Part shown: piece after piece, positions 17,491-25,270 of the stretch
How the letters are laid out: every line of letters starts with the position of its first letter
Numbering within the stretch: position 1 is the first letter of the stretch
Source of the DNA: an uncultured Saprospirales bacterium
GTDB taxonomy: Bacteria > Bacteroidota > Bacteroidia > Chitinophagales > Saprospiraceae
Reading direction: 5' to 3'
DNA: 25,480 nucleotides
NCBI GenBank assembly: GCA_937926355.1
Contig: CALAZP010000257.1
Span: 1-25,480 of the forward strand
The notes under the pieces: model-generated
Databases searched by the model: none
Seen by the model: the letters and a program-made list of their open reading frames with translations, nothing else
What the model was told of the DNA's origin: nothing
Position numbers and translations under genes: made by a program

Positions 17491-18840
17491 ATGTCTTTAC
17501 ACCACGTCTTATCAATAGATCCTAACAAATGGGGTGGGTTCGTTATAACCTTTTTATTTATTTTAAACTCCTGTTCTGATCCCTTAACGTTGGGGGGAGG
17601 CATAGTAGAATCTAATCCCACCACAGTTGAGTATGTGGATGATATTAAGATGCCAGCTAAAACCATTAAGGTAGATAGTGTTAGCACTTACGGACCTTCT
17701 CTTTCAGAACAACTCAATATATATTTTTTAGGCTCCTATCAAGATAATTTATTTGGGAAAAATTACGCCAGTCTTTATGTGGAAACCAGACCAGATTACA
17801 CGCCAGATTTTACCGAAGGTACTTTAGAAGAAATTTTTTTACTGTTGCCTTTTCATGCATCTAATCCATGGGTGGGAGACTCTGCTGCTACTTTTGAAGT
17901 AGAGGTATTCCAACTGGTTGAGCCATTAGATAGAACACAAATTTATTATTCCAATTTAAATCCAGCATATAATCAGGTTCCAATTGGGTCCTCCTTGGTT
18001 CAATATAGTCCAGACAGTCTTCCATTATTAAGTTATTCTTCCGGAGTAGCTGATACCAGTTTTTATCCGCATATAAAAATACCTTTATCAGAGGCTTTTG
18101 GAAATCAAATTATGCAATTAGATCCTTCGACTTACGATTCGGATGCGAGGTTTTTGGAGTCTTTAAATGGAATAATGGTGAGACCCAAGTCTACAAATGG
18201 AACATCTTTACTTGGATTTGATCTTTCTACTGGTAGGGCTGGTATTTACATTTACTACAGTACGCAGGATACCATAATTAATAGGTATCAACTTCGAGTT
18301 AATGATTTTAGTGTAAAGGCAGTACAATATGAGAACGAATATGAATCTGCTTTAATTGGGGAGGCGATCAATCAAAATTTAGATACGCTGCTATTTGTTG
18401 AAGGTATGTCGGGTACAGACATTGAATTGGATTTTTCTTTTGCTAAAGAATTTAAAAATGCTATAATTAATAAGGCTGAAATTCAACTTTTTGTAGCTAA
18501 TCATCCGGATAATGATACTTCATTATTTAGGTATCCTGAAAGAATAGTTTTGTCCACAGAGGAAAATGGAGAATTATTACCTATTCAAGATATACAGATT
18601 GGCTCTACTAATTTAGACTCATTCTTTGGTGGAGTTTTTATTCCAGGGGATGAAAGTCAACCTGGTTCATACAATATGAATGTGACTGCTCATGTGCAAT
18701 CTGTTGCAAATGGTCTAGGCGATACAAAAGTTATTTTATCTATTTTCCCCAAAAGAGAAAGTGCCGAGAGGGGTATATTTTATTCTGCTTCGCATCCTAA
18801 TTATGGGATAAAGTTGAGAGTAGCTTACACCCAATTTTAA
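17491..18840 (+). CDS. DUF4270 family lipoprotein
   Basis: A 449-residue predicted lipoprotein. A hydrophobic segment (FVITFLFIL) leads to the lipobox LNSC with Cys28 as the lipid-attachment site. The rest is beta-rich, with GGGIVESNP just after the signal and a FLGSYQDNLFGKNYASLYVE region typical of DUF4270. The function of the family is unknown. It is probably exported to the outer membrane. It follows the GT5-domain gene by 50 bases and precedes the DUF4290 gene by 30, so the three are probably one transcription unit. The pairing with a short glycogen-synthase-like gene recurs in the phylum. Confidence 0.85.
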   Translation: MSLHHVLSIDPNKWGGFVITFLFILNSCSDPLTLGGGIVESNPTTVEYVDDIKMPAKTIKVDSVSTYGPSLSEQLNIYFLGSYQDNLFGKNYASLYVETRPDYTPDFTEGTLEEIFLLLPFHASNPWVGDSAATFEVEVFQLVEPLDRTQIYYSNLNPAYNQVPIGSSLVQYSPDSLPLLSYSSGVADTSFYPHIKIPLSEAFGNQIMQLDPSTYDSDARFLESLNGIMVRPKSTNGTSLLGFDLSTGRAGIYIYYSTQDTIINRYQLRVNDFSVKAVQYENEYESALIGEAINQNLDTLLFVEGMSGTDIELDFSFAKEFKNAIINKAEIQLFVANHPDNDTSLFRYPERIVLSTEENGELLPIQDIQIGSTNLDSFFGGVFIPGDESQPGSYNMNVTAHVQSVANGLGDTKVILSIFPKRESAERGIFYSASHPNYGIKLRVAYTQF

Positions 18841-18870
18841 TTGATTTTTTAAGAATATTAAACTATAAAA

Positions 18871-19563
18871 ATGCTTCTAACAGATATGGAGTATAATTCT
18901 TCGAGAGAAGAATTAATTATGCCAGAATATGGGCGGAATGTTCAAAAACTCATTCAATATGCCAAAACGGTTGAAGATCCGAAGAAGCGGTATCAAGTTG
19001 TGATTCAGATTATTGACCTGATGTTTCAGATGAATCCGCAGAGTAAGAATTTAGAGGACTATAAAGAAAAACTATGGAAGCATCTATTCAGAATTGCCGA
19101 TTACGATATAGATGTTACCCCTCCAGATGGAATAATACCTTCACTAGAGGATCATCTAAAAAAACCTGAGCCAGTTAGTTATCCAGTGATTGAAACCAGG
19201 TTTAGACACTATGGCCATAATATTCAAGTATTGATTAAAAAGGCTATTGCTCTGGAAAATGATCCAGAAAAGCAAGCGGAGGCGGTCAATATTATTGCAG
19301 CATATATGAAAATGGCCTATAAGACTTGGAATAGGGAACATTTTGTAAGTGATGATGTAGTAAAAAACGATTTAAAAGTGATGACCGGAGGCAAATTAGT
19401 AGTAGATGAGGGGGTAAATCTGGATAAAACTTTAAATAGTGGAGCTAATATTCCCAACTACAATAATGGAAATTCTGGTGGATTTCAAAGAAAACGAAAA
19501 AGACAAGGAGGGTATTCTAACCAAGGAGGCAAGTTAAAAATGAGAAATAAGAAAAGGAAATAG
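18871..19563 (+). CDS. DUF4290 family protein
   Basis: A 230-residue, mostly helical cytosolic protein. The conserved part covers residues about 12-165 and includes ELIMPEYGRNVQKLIQYA, IIDLMFQMNPQSK and ETRFRHYGHNIQVLI, a pattern I recognise as DUF4290, a Bacteroidota family without a known function. The last 28 or so residues are low-complexity and strongly basic (QRKRKRQGG...MRNKKRK), which suggests binding to nucleic acid or another polyanion. murA starts six bases after its stop, so the two are almost certainly co-translated. This hints at a link to peptidoglycan precursor synthesis or its control, but that is inference from position only. Confidence 0.85.
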   Translation: MLLTDMEYNSSREELIMPEYGRNVQKLIQYAKTVEDPKKRYQVVIQIIDLMFQMNPQSKNLEDYKEKLWKHLFRIADYDIDVTPPDGIIPSLEDHLKKPEPVSYPVIETRFRHYGHNIQVLIKKAIALENDPEKQAEAVNIIAAYMKMAYKTWNREHFVSDDVVKNDLKVMTGGKLVVDEGVNLDKTLNSGANIPNYNNGNSGGFQRKRKRQGGYSNQGGKLKMRNKKRK

Positions 19564-19569
19564 ACCAAT

Positions 19570-20880
19570 ATGGAGGGTACTACTTTCGAGGTAATTGGAG
19601 GCAATAAATTATCCGGTTCCATTGCTCCACAAGGTGCCAAAAACGAGGCATTACAGATTTTGTGTGCGGTCTTATTAACTTCAGAACAAGTTGAGGTTAC
19701 CAATGTTCCAGAGATTTTAGATGTCAATAACTTAATTAGTTTACTTAAAGGACTGGGAGTAAGCGTCCAAAGGATAGCCAAAGGACATTACTCATTTTGT
19801 GCTGACAAGCTTGATGATCAGTTTTTAGATTCATCGGAATTTATTCAAGCTTCTAAAAAGATAAGGGGATCGGTTATGTTGTTGGGCCCATTATTGGCTC
19901 GCTTGGGGAAAGTAAAGTTACCTATGCCTGGGGGGGATAAAATTGGGAGAAGGCGCCTGGACACTCACCTAATTGGATTGGAAAACTTAGGAGCTGTTTT
20001 TAGGTATGATTCATCTAGTAGGAGTTTTACGCTTTCTGCCTCCAAGTTGGAGGGGACCGATATTCTTATGGAAGAAATTTCCGTTACTGGAACTGCTAAT
20101 GTGGTAATGGCAGCTTGTTTAGCCAAAGGGACTACCCATTTGTATAATGCAGCATGCGAGCCATATATACAGCAATTGTGTAAGATGCTGAATAAAATGG
20201 GAGCAAAAATAAAGGGAATTGGATCCAATCTTTTAATTATTGAGGGAGTGAAAAGTTTGAGTGGTACTCAGCACACTATCATGCCGGATATGATTGAAAT
20301 TGGCAGTTTTATTGGGTTGGCAGCCATGACAAGATCTACCCTAACCATTACAGGGGCCCAAATAAAAGACCTGGGTATTATACCCAATGTGTTTAGAAAA
20401 ATCGGAATTGATATCGAGCAGGAGAATAATAATATCATTGTGCCAGAAAAGGAAAGATATGTGGTGCAATCTTTTATAGATGGGGCTATTATGACTATAT
20501 ATGATGCTCCTTGGCCTGGTTTTACTCCTGATTTGATGAGTATTTTATTGGTGGTAGCTACTCAATGCGAGGGAAGTGTACTTTTCCATCAAAAAATGTT
20601 TGAGAGTCGTTTATTTTTTGTCGATAAATTAATTGATATGGGGGCACAAATCATATTGTGTGATCCTCATAGGGCAACAGTAATCGGAAACGCTGGACGT
20701 TCCCCACTTAGAGGTATTGAGATGACCTCTCCAGACATTAGAGCAGGGGTCTCACTATTGATAGCCGCCCTTTCCGCTGAGGGAAAGAGCAGCATACACA
20801 ATATTTCTCAAATAGATAGAGGATATGAGCAAATGGAGGCTAGATTGAATCAAATAGGCGCAAGAATCAAAAGGATATAA
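19570..20880 (+). CDS. murA: UDP-N-acetylglucosamine 1-carboxyvinyltransferase (Asp-type MurA)
   Basis: A 436-residue enzyme for the first committed step of peptidoglycan synthesis, transfer of enolpyruvate from PEP to UDP-GlcNAc. The Lys-Asn pair AKN (24-25), the loop KIRGSVMLLGPLLARLG, the catalytic Asp in PGFTPDLMS and the Arg in SPDIRAGVS are present. The active-site loop reads MPGGDKIGRRRLD, so residue 123 is Asp where E. coli has Cys115. Asp enzymes are active but escape alkylation by fosfomycin, as in Mycobacterium tuberculosis. This Asp form appears common in Bacteroidota. The gene ends three bases from the convergent nagB stop. Confidence 0.96.
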   Translation: MEGTTFEVIGGNKLSGSIAPQGAKNEALQILCAVLLTSEQVEVTNVPEILDVNNLISLLKGLGVSVQRIAKGHYSFCADKLDDQFLDSSEFIQASKKIRGSVMLLGPLLARLGKVKLPMPGGDKIGRRRLDTHLIGLENLGAVFRYDSSSRSFTLSASKLEGTDILMEEISVTGTANVVMAACLAKGTTHLYNAACEPYIQQLCKMLNKMGAKIKGIGSNLLIIEGVKSLSGTQHTIMPDMIEIGSFIGLAAMTRSTLTITGAQIKDLGIIPNVFRKIGIDIEQENNNIIVPEKERYVVQSFIDGAIMTIYDAPWPGFTPDLMSILLVVATQCEGSVLFHQKMFESRLFFVDKLIDMGAQIILCDPHRATVIGNAGRSPLRGIEMTSPDIRAGVSLLIAALSAEGKSSIHNISQIDRGYEQMEARLNQIGARIKRI

Positions 20881-20883
20881 TTA

Positions 20884-22818
20884 TTAGAAATCATATCTGG
20901 CAAACGCCTCCATTGCTTCATATTCAGATAATCCAAGATTTCTATATGTTTGAGCAGTACTTTTATTGCGTTCTTCAGCCCTTTGCCAAAATTCTCTTTC
21001 GTCGTCTCCAGGGAAAGGAGGTCGGTCTTTTTGAGATTGATGCATAAAAATGGCTCTTCTTTTTTTAATCAACTCTTCAGGACTTAATGGAATAGTCATG
21101 TCGATTTCATGTATTTCGAATTCATGCCATGCTCCGCGATATAACCAAAGCCAACAATCCTTAATCCAAGATTCATTTTTTAAGTCCTTCAAAGCTCCTA
21201 GAATAGCATCTAGACATACTTTGTGGGTGTCATGTGGATCAGCTAAATCGCCTGCGGCAAAAATTTGATGCGGTTTAATTTCTTGCAGTAAGATTTTGAT
21301 CCTATCGATATCAGCTTGGCTAATATTGTTTTTTCTTCTTCTGCCTGTTTCGTAAAAAGGCAGGTCTAAAAAGTGAATTTTTTCGTCAGACAATCCACAA
21401 AATCTTGCGCCAGCTCTGGCTTCGCCTCTTCTAATTAGTCCTTTAACCAATCTAACCTCAGGAATATCTATTTTTCCTGGGCTACTTTTTTCAGCTATCG
21501 CCTTAGTCATGACGTCATGAACCTTATCAAAAGGTGGATATTCAAATGATAATTTATCAGAAAAGTCCTTCATGAACTCAACGAACCTTTTCGCATCGTG
21601 ATCGTGAACGGCAATATTTCCAGAAGTTTGGTACGCCACATGCACATCATGACCCTGATCCACCAATCTCAAAAAAGTCCCCCCCATACTTATCACATCA
21701 TCGTCAGGGTGAGGACTAAAAATAATCGCTCTTTTTTGAGCAGGTACAGCTCTTTCTGGACGGTATAAATCATCTTCATTGGGCTTCCCTCCAGGCCATC
21801 CAGTTATGGTTCTTTGCAAGCGGTTAAAAATTCTAATATTAATGGAATAACTAGAAGCAACATCAAGCATCAAATCACTTAAACCATTCTCAGCATAATC
21901 TTCGTTAGTAAGCTTAAGAATGGGTTTTTTCAATTTTTTTGATAGCCAAACTACAGCTTTACATACCAAATCATCGTCCCAATTACAGACGCTTACCAAC
22001 CAAGGTGCAGTATTTCTAGTCAGTTTAGAAGCAGCCGCATTATCAATATGAAATTCAGTTTGAGGATGCCTTTGTAAAAAGGTTGCAGGAGTTTGAGGGG
22101 TAATTTGACCCTCCAGGGTTTTGCGAACCATACTAGCTTTATGTTGACCCCAAGCCATTACAATAATGGATTTGGCCTTCATAATGCTTGCAATACCCAT
22201 GGTTATAGCCCTATATGGAACTTCTTCTTCGGAAGGAAAATCCTTGGAGGCATCAATTCTTGTAATATTATCTAACCGCACCAATCTAGTAATTGAATTT
22301 TCCCATGCACCTGGTTCATTGAAACCAATATGACCTGTCCGGCCAATTCCTAATAATTGAATATCAATACCACCTAGTGCATCAATTTTGGATTCATATT
22401 CGGTACAGAATTCTCTGATATCTTCTATCGCTAAGGTGCCATCAGGGATGTGAATGTTCTCTCTAGGTATGTCAATATGGTTGAATAGATTTTCGTCCAT
22501 AAATCTGACATAACTTTGGGGTGCTGTAGGTTGTATGGGGTAGTATTCGTCTAAATTAAAAGTATATACATTGCGAAAACTCAATTGTTCTTCCTTATGC
22601 ATTCTTACCAACTCTTCATAAACTTTGACAGGAGAGGATCCCGTGGCCAAGCCCAGTACAATATGATCTCCTTTTGATTGTTTTTCTTTAATGGCACTGG
22701 CGATGGTTTGGGCAATATGAATAGAAGCATTATTAGGGTCATCCCAAATTCTTGCAGGAATTTTTTCAAGTGATTTTAGTTGGTATTTGGAAATTGATTT
22801 TTCAATGCCATGATTCAT
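20884..22818 (-). CDS. nagB: Glucosamine-6-phosphate deaminase fused to PIG-L/LmbE deacetylase domain
   Basis: A 644-residue two-domain protein. Residues 1 to about 275 are a NagB-type deaminase (glucosamine-6-P to fructose-6-P and ammonia), with the phosphate-binding GLATGSSP, FNLDEYYP (Asp90) and GIGRTGHIGFNEPG (His163 and Glu168). The position of E. coli Asp141 is Thr161. Residues from about 360 are a PIG-L/LmbE zinc hydrolase domain, with SPHPDDDVISMGGT at 368-381 and PHDTH further on. PIG-L enzymes remove acetyl groups from GlcNAc derivatives. This long NagB form is known in Bacteroidota. It begins two bases after the kinase stop, so the two form one operon. Confidence 0.93.
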   Translation of the reverse strand: MNHGIEKSISKYQLKSLEKIPARIWDDPNNASIHIAQTIASAIKEKQSKGDHIVLGLATGSSPVKVYEELVRMHKEEQLSFRNVYTFNLDEYYPIQPTAPQSYVRFMDENLFNHIDIPRENIHIPDGTLAIEDIREFCTEYESKIDALGGIDIQLLGIGRTGHIGFNEPGAWENSITRLVRLDNITRIDASKDFPSEEEVPYRAITMGIASIMKAKSIIVMAWGQHKASMVRKTLEGQITPQTPATFLQRHPQTEFHIDNAAASKLTRNTAPWLVSVCNWDDDLVCKAVVWLSKKLKKPILKLTNEDYAENGLSDLMLDVASSYSINIRIFNRLQRTITGWPGGKPNEDDLYRPERAVPAQKRAIIFSPHPDDDVISMGGTFLRLVDQGHDVHVAYQTSGNIAVHDHDAKRFVEFMKDFSDKLSFEYPPFDKVHDVMTKAIAEKSSPGKIDIPEVRLVKGLIRRGEARAGARFCGLSDEKIHFLDLPFYETGRRRKNNISQADIDRIKILLQEIKPHQIFAAGDLADPHDTHKVCLDAILGALKDLKNESWIKDCWLWLYRGAWHEFEIHEIDMTIPLSPEELIKKRRAIFMHQSQKDRPPFPGDDEREFWQRAEERNKSTAQTYRNLGLSEYEAMEAFARYDF

Positions 22819-22820
22819 GA

Positions 22821-23819
22821 CTAAATGATTTTTTTAGGGTGATGGGTATAACTGAGGATATTGTTATTAGAATGCTGCCATGTCAAGGAGGCTGCTCCAC
22901 TTAAAGCTGCATGATTAACCGGGAGATTAGAAGTGGTTATCTGCACTAAATTTTTGTGCATGGGAAGTAAGAAATGATCAATATTCTTTAAAATAGGATC
23001 GGTTAATACAGCCCCTGCTTCGGCTAAGCCCCCTGCTAAAACAATGGTGGAGGGTTCTAGTAAAGTAATTAATTCTGCAATTTTTTGTCCTAATAATTTT
23101 CCAGTGGTTTCAAAAACTTTAAGCGCTAATTCATCTCCTCTTTTGGCATGCTCAAATATTATTTTGGCATCTAGGGTATCAAATGAAAGTTTTCTTAATG
23201 AGGAGTCAATAATTTCTTTAGCCATATAGTCTAGAGCAGTTCTTACTAATCCTCTAGCAGAAACATATGTCTCCAAACAGCCATACTTTCCACAACCACA
23301 TTTTCTATCTGAAAGGTGAACAGGAACATGTCCCAATTCACCTGCTAAACCCTTGGTCCCACTTAAGATTTTCCCATTGGCCATAATACCACAACCCAAG
23401 CCAGTACCAAGGGTTATCATAATAAAGTTTTCCTGCCCTTGCCCTTTACCAAAATAATACTCTCCTAACAAAGCTGCACTAGCATCTTTAATTAAAAAAG
23501 TAGGCAATGAAAGGGCATCTGAAAGAATTTTAACAATGGGTAAAATTCCATCAATAGGTAGATTGGCTGGATATTCAATGGTACCCATTTTTTCGTTGGT
23601 ACTGGGAGCCCCAATACCAATTCCTAATAAATTTTTATCCGTTCCTTCAAAGGAGGCAATTATTGGTTTTATTTGATTTATTAGCCTATCAATATAGGGG
23701 ATGCCTTGACTATTATCTATTGTTGGAAAGGAATGGGTATGATGAAATAGGCCAGTCTTGTCAATCAAAGCCAACTTTGTACTAGTGCCACCTATATCAA
23801 TGCCAATTGCTAATTCCAA
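22821..23819 (-). CDS. ROK family sugar kinase, probably (N-acetyl)glucosamine or glucose kinase
   Basis: A 332-residue ROK protein. The ATP-binding strand IGIDIGGTSTKLAL, the catalytic Asp in IKDASAALLGE, the GELGH motif and the zinc-binding cluster CGCGKYGCLE are all present. There is no N-terminal helix-turn-helix, so it is a kinase and not a ROK repressor. Its place directly before the deaminase suggests it phosphorylates GlcNAc or glucosamine, but glucokinase activity cannot be excluded from sequence. The start is TTG at 23819, since the only nearby ATG (23830) is out of frame and the protein must begin just before the IGIDIGGT strand. Confidence 0.9.
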   Translation of the reverse strand: MELAIGIDIGGTSTKLALIDKTGLFHHTHSFPTIDNSQGIPYIDRLINQIKPIIASFEGTDKNLLGIGIGAPSTNEKMGTIEYPANLPIDGILPIVKILSDALSLPTFLIKDASAALLGEYYFGKGQGQENFIMITLGTGLGCGIMANGKILSGTKGLAGELGHVPVHLSDRKCGCGKYGCLETYVSARGLVRTALDYMAKEIIDSSLRKLSFDTLDAKIIFEHAKRGDELALKVFETTGKLLGQKIAELITLLEPSTIVLAGGLAEAGAVLTDPILKNIDHFLLPMHKNLVQITTSNLPVNHAALSGAASLTWQHSNNNILSYTHHPKKII

Positions 23820-23859
23820 GAGAGTCTCATTTCAGAAAATTAAAATTCTAATTCTGTGA

Positions 23860-23867
23860 TAAATATA
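23860..23867 (-). promoter_or_regulatory. Likely -7 element of the kinase-nagB operon
   Basis: The minus strand reads TATATTTA, seven of eight to TAnnTTTG, 41 bases before the TTG start of the kinase gene. The inverted repeat at 23870-23908 begins two bases further upstream and covers the -33 region, as expected for a repressed promoter. Confidence 0.45.
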
Positions 23868-23869
23868 GG

Positions 23870-23908
23870 AAAACAATTAAAACTGTGTGCGAACACAGTA
23901 ATTGTTTT
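23870..23908. promoter_or_regulatory. Long CG-centred inverted repeat, candidate LacI-family operator
   Basis: The outer arms are AAAACAATT (23870-23878) and AATTGTTTT (23900-23908). The inner arms are ACTGTGT (23882-23888) and ACACAGT (23893-23899), around a GCGA centre. Both arm pairs are perfect complements; three extra A bases sit between the outer and inner left arms. A central CG within a short palindrome is typical of LacI-family operators. It lies between the divergent kinase and lacI genes, about 70 bases before lacI, and over the putative kinase promoter. Confidence 0.65.
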
Positions 23909-23977
23909 TTACAAAAAATTGAAGCACTATTAAAAAAAGAATAGTAATTTAAGTTTTCTTCCTTATAATGGATACTG

Positions 23978-25057
23978 GTGGAAAGAATTCGAATTAAAGA
24001 TATTGCAAAACTGGCTGGTGTTTCACCAGGGACAGTAGATAGGGTCATCCATAATAGAGGAAACGTTTCCGAGGGCGCCAAACAAAAGGTTTTGGGAGTA
24101 ATGGAAAAGATGGGTTATGAACCCAATCTTTTGGCGAGTACATTGGCGTTAAATAGGGCTATTCGACTAGCTGTTTTTTTACCAGATCCAGAATTAGATA
24201 TCTATTGGAGGCAACCTTTACAAGGAGTGGAAAAAGCCATTCAGCAAATTACTCATTATGGAGTAGTTCCTGAATTTTATTATTTTGATTCCAATAGTGA
24301 GCAAGATTTTTTAAGAAAAGGTCAAGCTGTTATTCAATCCAATCCCAATGGCGTTTTATTAGCTCCATTAATTTTCAAACAGGGAAAGGTTTTCATCGAT
24401 AGATGTATTGCTAATAAAATACCAATCATAAACATCAATACAGAAATTAATACTAAAGGGGTTCTAGCGTATATTGGGCAGGATTCATTTCAAAGTGGGG
24501 TTCTTGCAGCTAGACTAATTAGTTTTAATTTAATCGGAACAAGCCATGTCTTGGTTTTGAATATGGACAATAAGCTACAAGATGCTAAGCACTTACAAGA
24601 GAAGGAAAAGGGATTTAGAAGTTACTTTAAGCTTAATCACAGTGATCAAATACATATCTATAAATTAGATATAGAAGATTTCAATAATCAGGAATATATC
24701 ATTGAGAAAATAAAGAGTTTGCCTATATCCCCTGAAGAATTGTCAGGGATTTTTGTCACCAATTCGAGGATTTATAAATTGATGGATTGTGCGGGAGAAA
24801 TATTTAAGCCTACGATAACCACCGTAGGATTCGATTTGGTTCAACCAAATATTGATTATCTAAATAAGGGTAAGATCAGTTTCCTCATCAACCAAAATTC
24901 TGTGCAACAGGGGTATTTAGGCATCATGGGTTTGACCAGGCATTTATTGCAAAAAAGAAAATTAGAATACCTTCAGAATCTTCCTTTAGATATCGTAGTG
25001 AAAGAAAACATAAACTATTATTTGAAGCGAGCTCATGAATTGGAGATTTTAATTTAA
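23978..25057 (+). CDS. LacI family transcriptional regulator
   Basis: A 359-residue regulator. The N-terminal helix-turn-helix IRIKDIAKLAGVSPGTVDRV with the hinge region (ANLLAST-like: PNLLASTLAL) covers residues 1-60, followed by a periplasmic-binding-protein-like effector domain (LAVFLPDPELDIYWRQPL to the end). The start must be GTG at 23978, because an in-frame stop lies 10 bases upstream and the protein then begins exactly at the family start. It is divergent from the kinase-nagB operon and probably represses it by binding the inverted repeat between them; an amino sugar or its phosphate is the likely signal. It may also control the SusD-like gene on the other side. Confidence 0.92.
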   Translation: MERIRIKDIAKLAGVSPGTVDRVIHNRGNVSEGAKQKVLGVMEKMGYEPNLLASTLALNRAIRLAVFLPDPELDIYWRQPLQGVEKAIQQITHYGVVPEFYYFDSNSEQDFLRKGQAVIQSNPNGVLLAPLIFKQGKVFIDRCIANKIPIININTEINTKGVLAYIGQDSFQSGVLAARLISFNLIGTSHVLVLNMDNKLQDAKHLQEKEKGFRSYFKLNHSDQIHIYKLDIEDFNNQEYIIEKIKSLPISPEELSGIFVTNSRIYKLMDCAGEIFKPTITTVGFDLVQPNIDYLNKGKISFLINQNSVQQGYLGIMGLTRHLLQKRKLEYLQNLPLDIVVKENINYYLKRAHELEILI

Positions 25058-25270
25058 TCTGCCTAAAATTTAATTGAGTTTAAGTAGAAAAGAATTAAGT
25101 ATAGATTATAATGCAACTTGTGCAAAATAAATGCTAAGACGGCTATTTATTTTTAAATAGTACCATTTCGAATGAATGGATTATTTTAGAATACTTTCAA
25201 CTATTTGGAGTTAAAATAAAAAAAGGGGAAGCAAACGCTTCCCCTTTTTTATAATTAGAGGTGTTTTGGA
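25058..25270. other. Gene-free gap between lacI and the SusD-like gene
   Basis: This 213-base A/T-rich stretch has no credible gene. It holds an AT-only hairpin CTATTTA/TAAATAG (25143-25160, four-T loop) and the strong bidirectional terminator listed separately. Nothing else was seen. Confidence 0.7.
25218..25250. terminator. Bidirectional terminator between lacI and SusD-like gene
   Basis: GGGGAAGC (25225-25232) pairs with GCTTCCCC (25237-25244) around the four-base loop AAAC. Seven A bases precede it and six T bases follow, so both strands have a U tail. It serves the two convergent genes, lacI on the left and the SusD-like gene on the right. Confidence 0.92.
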
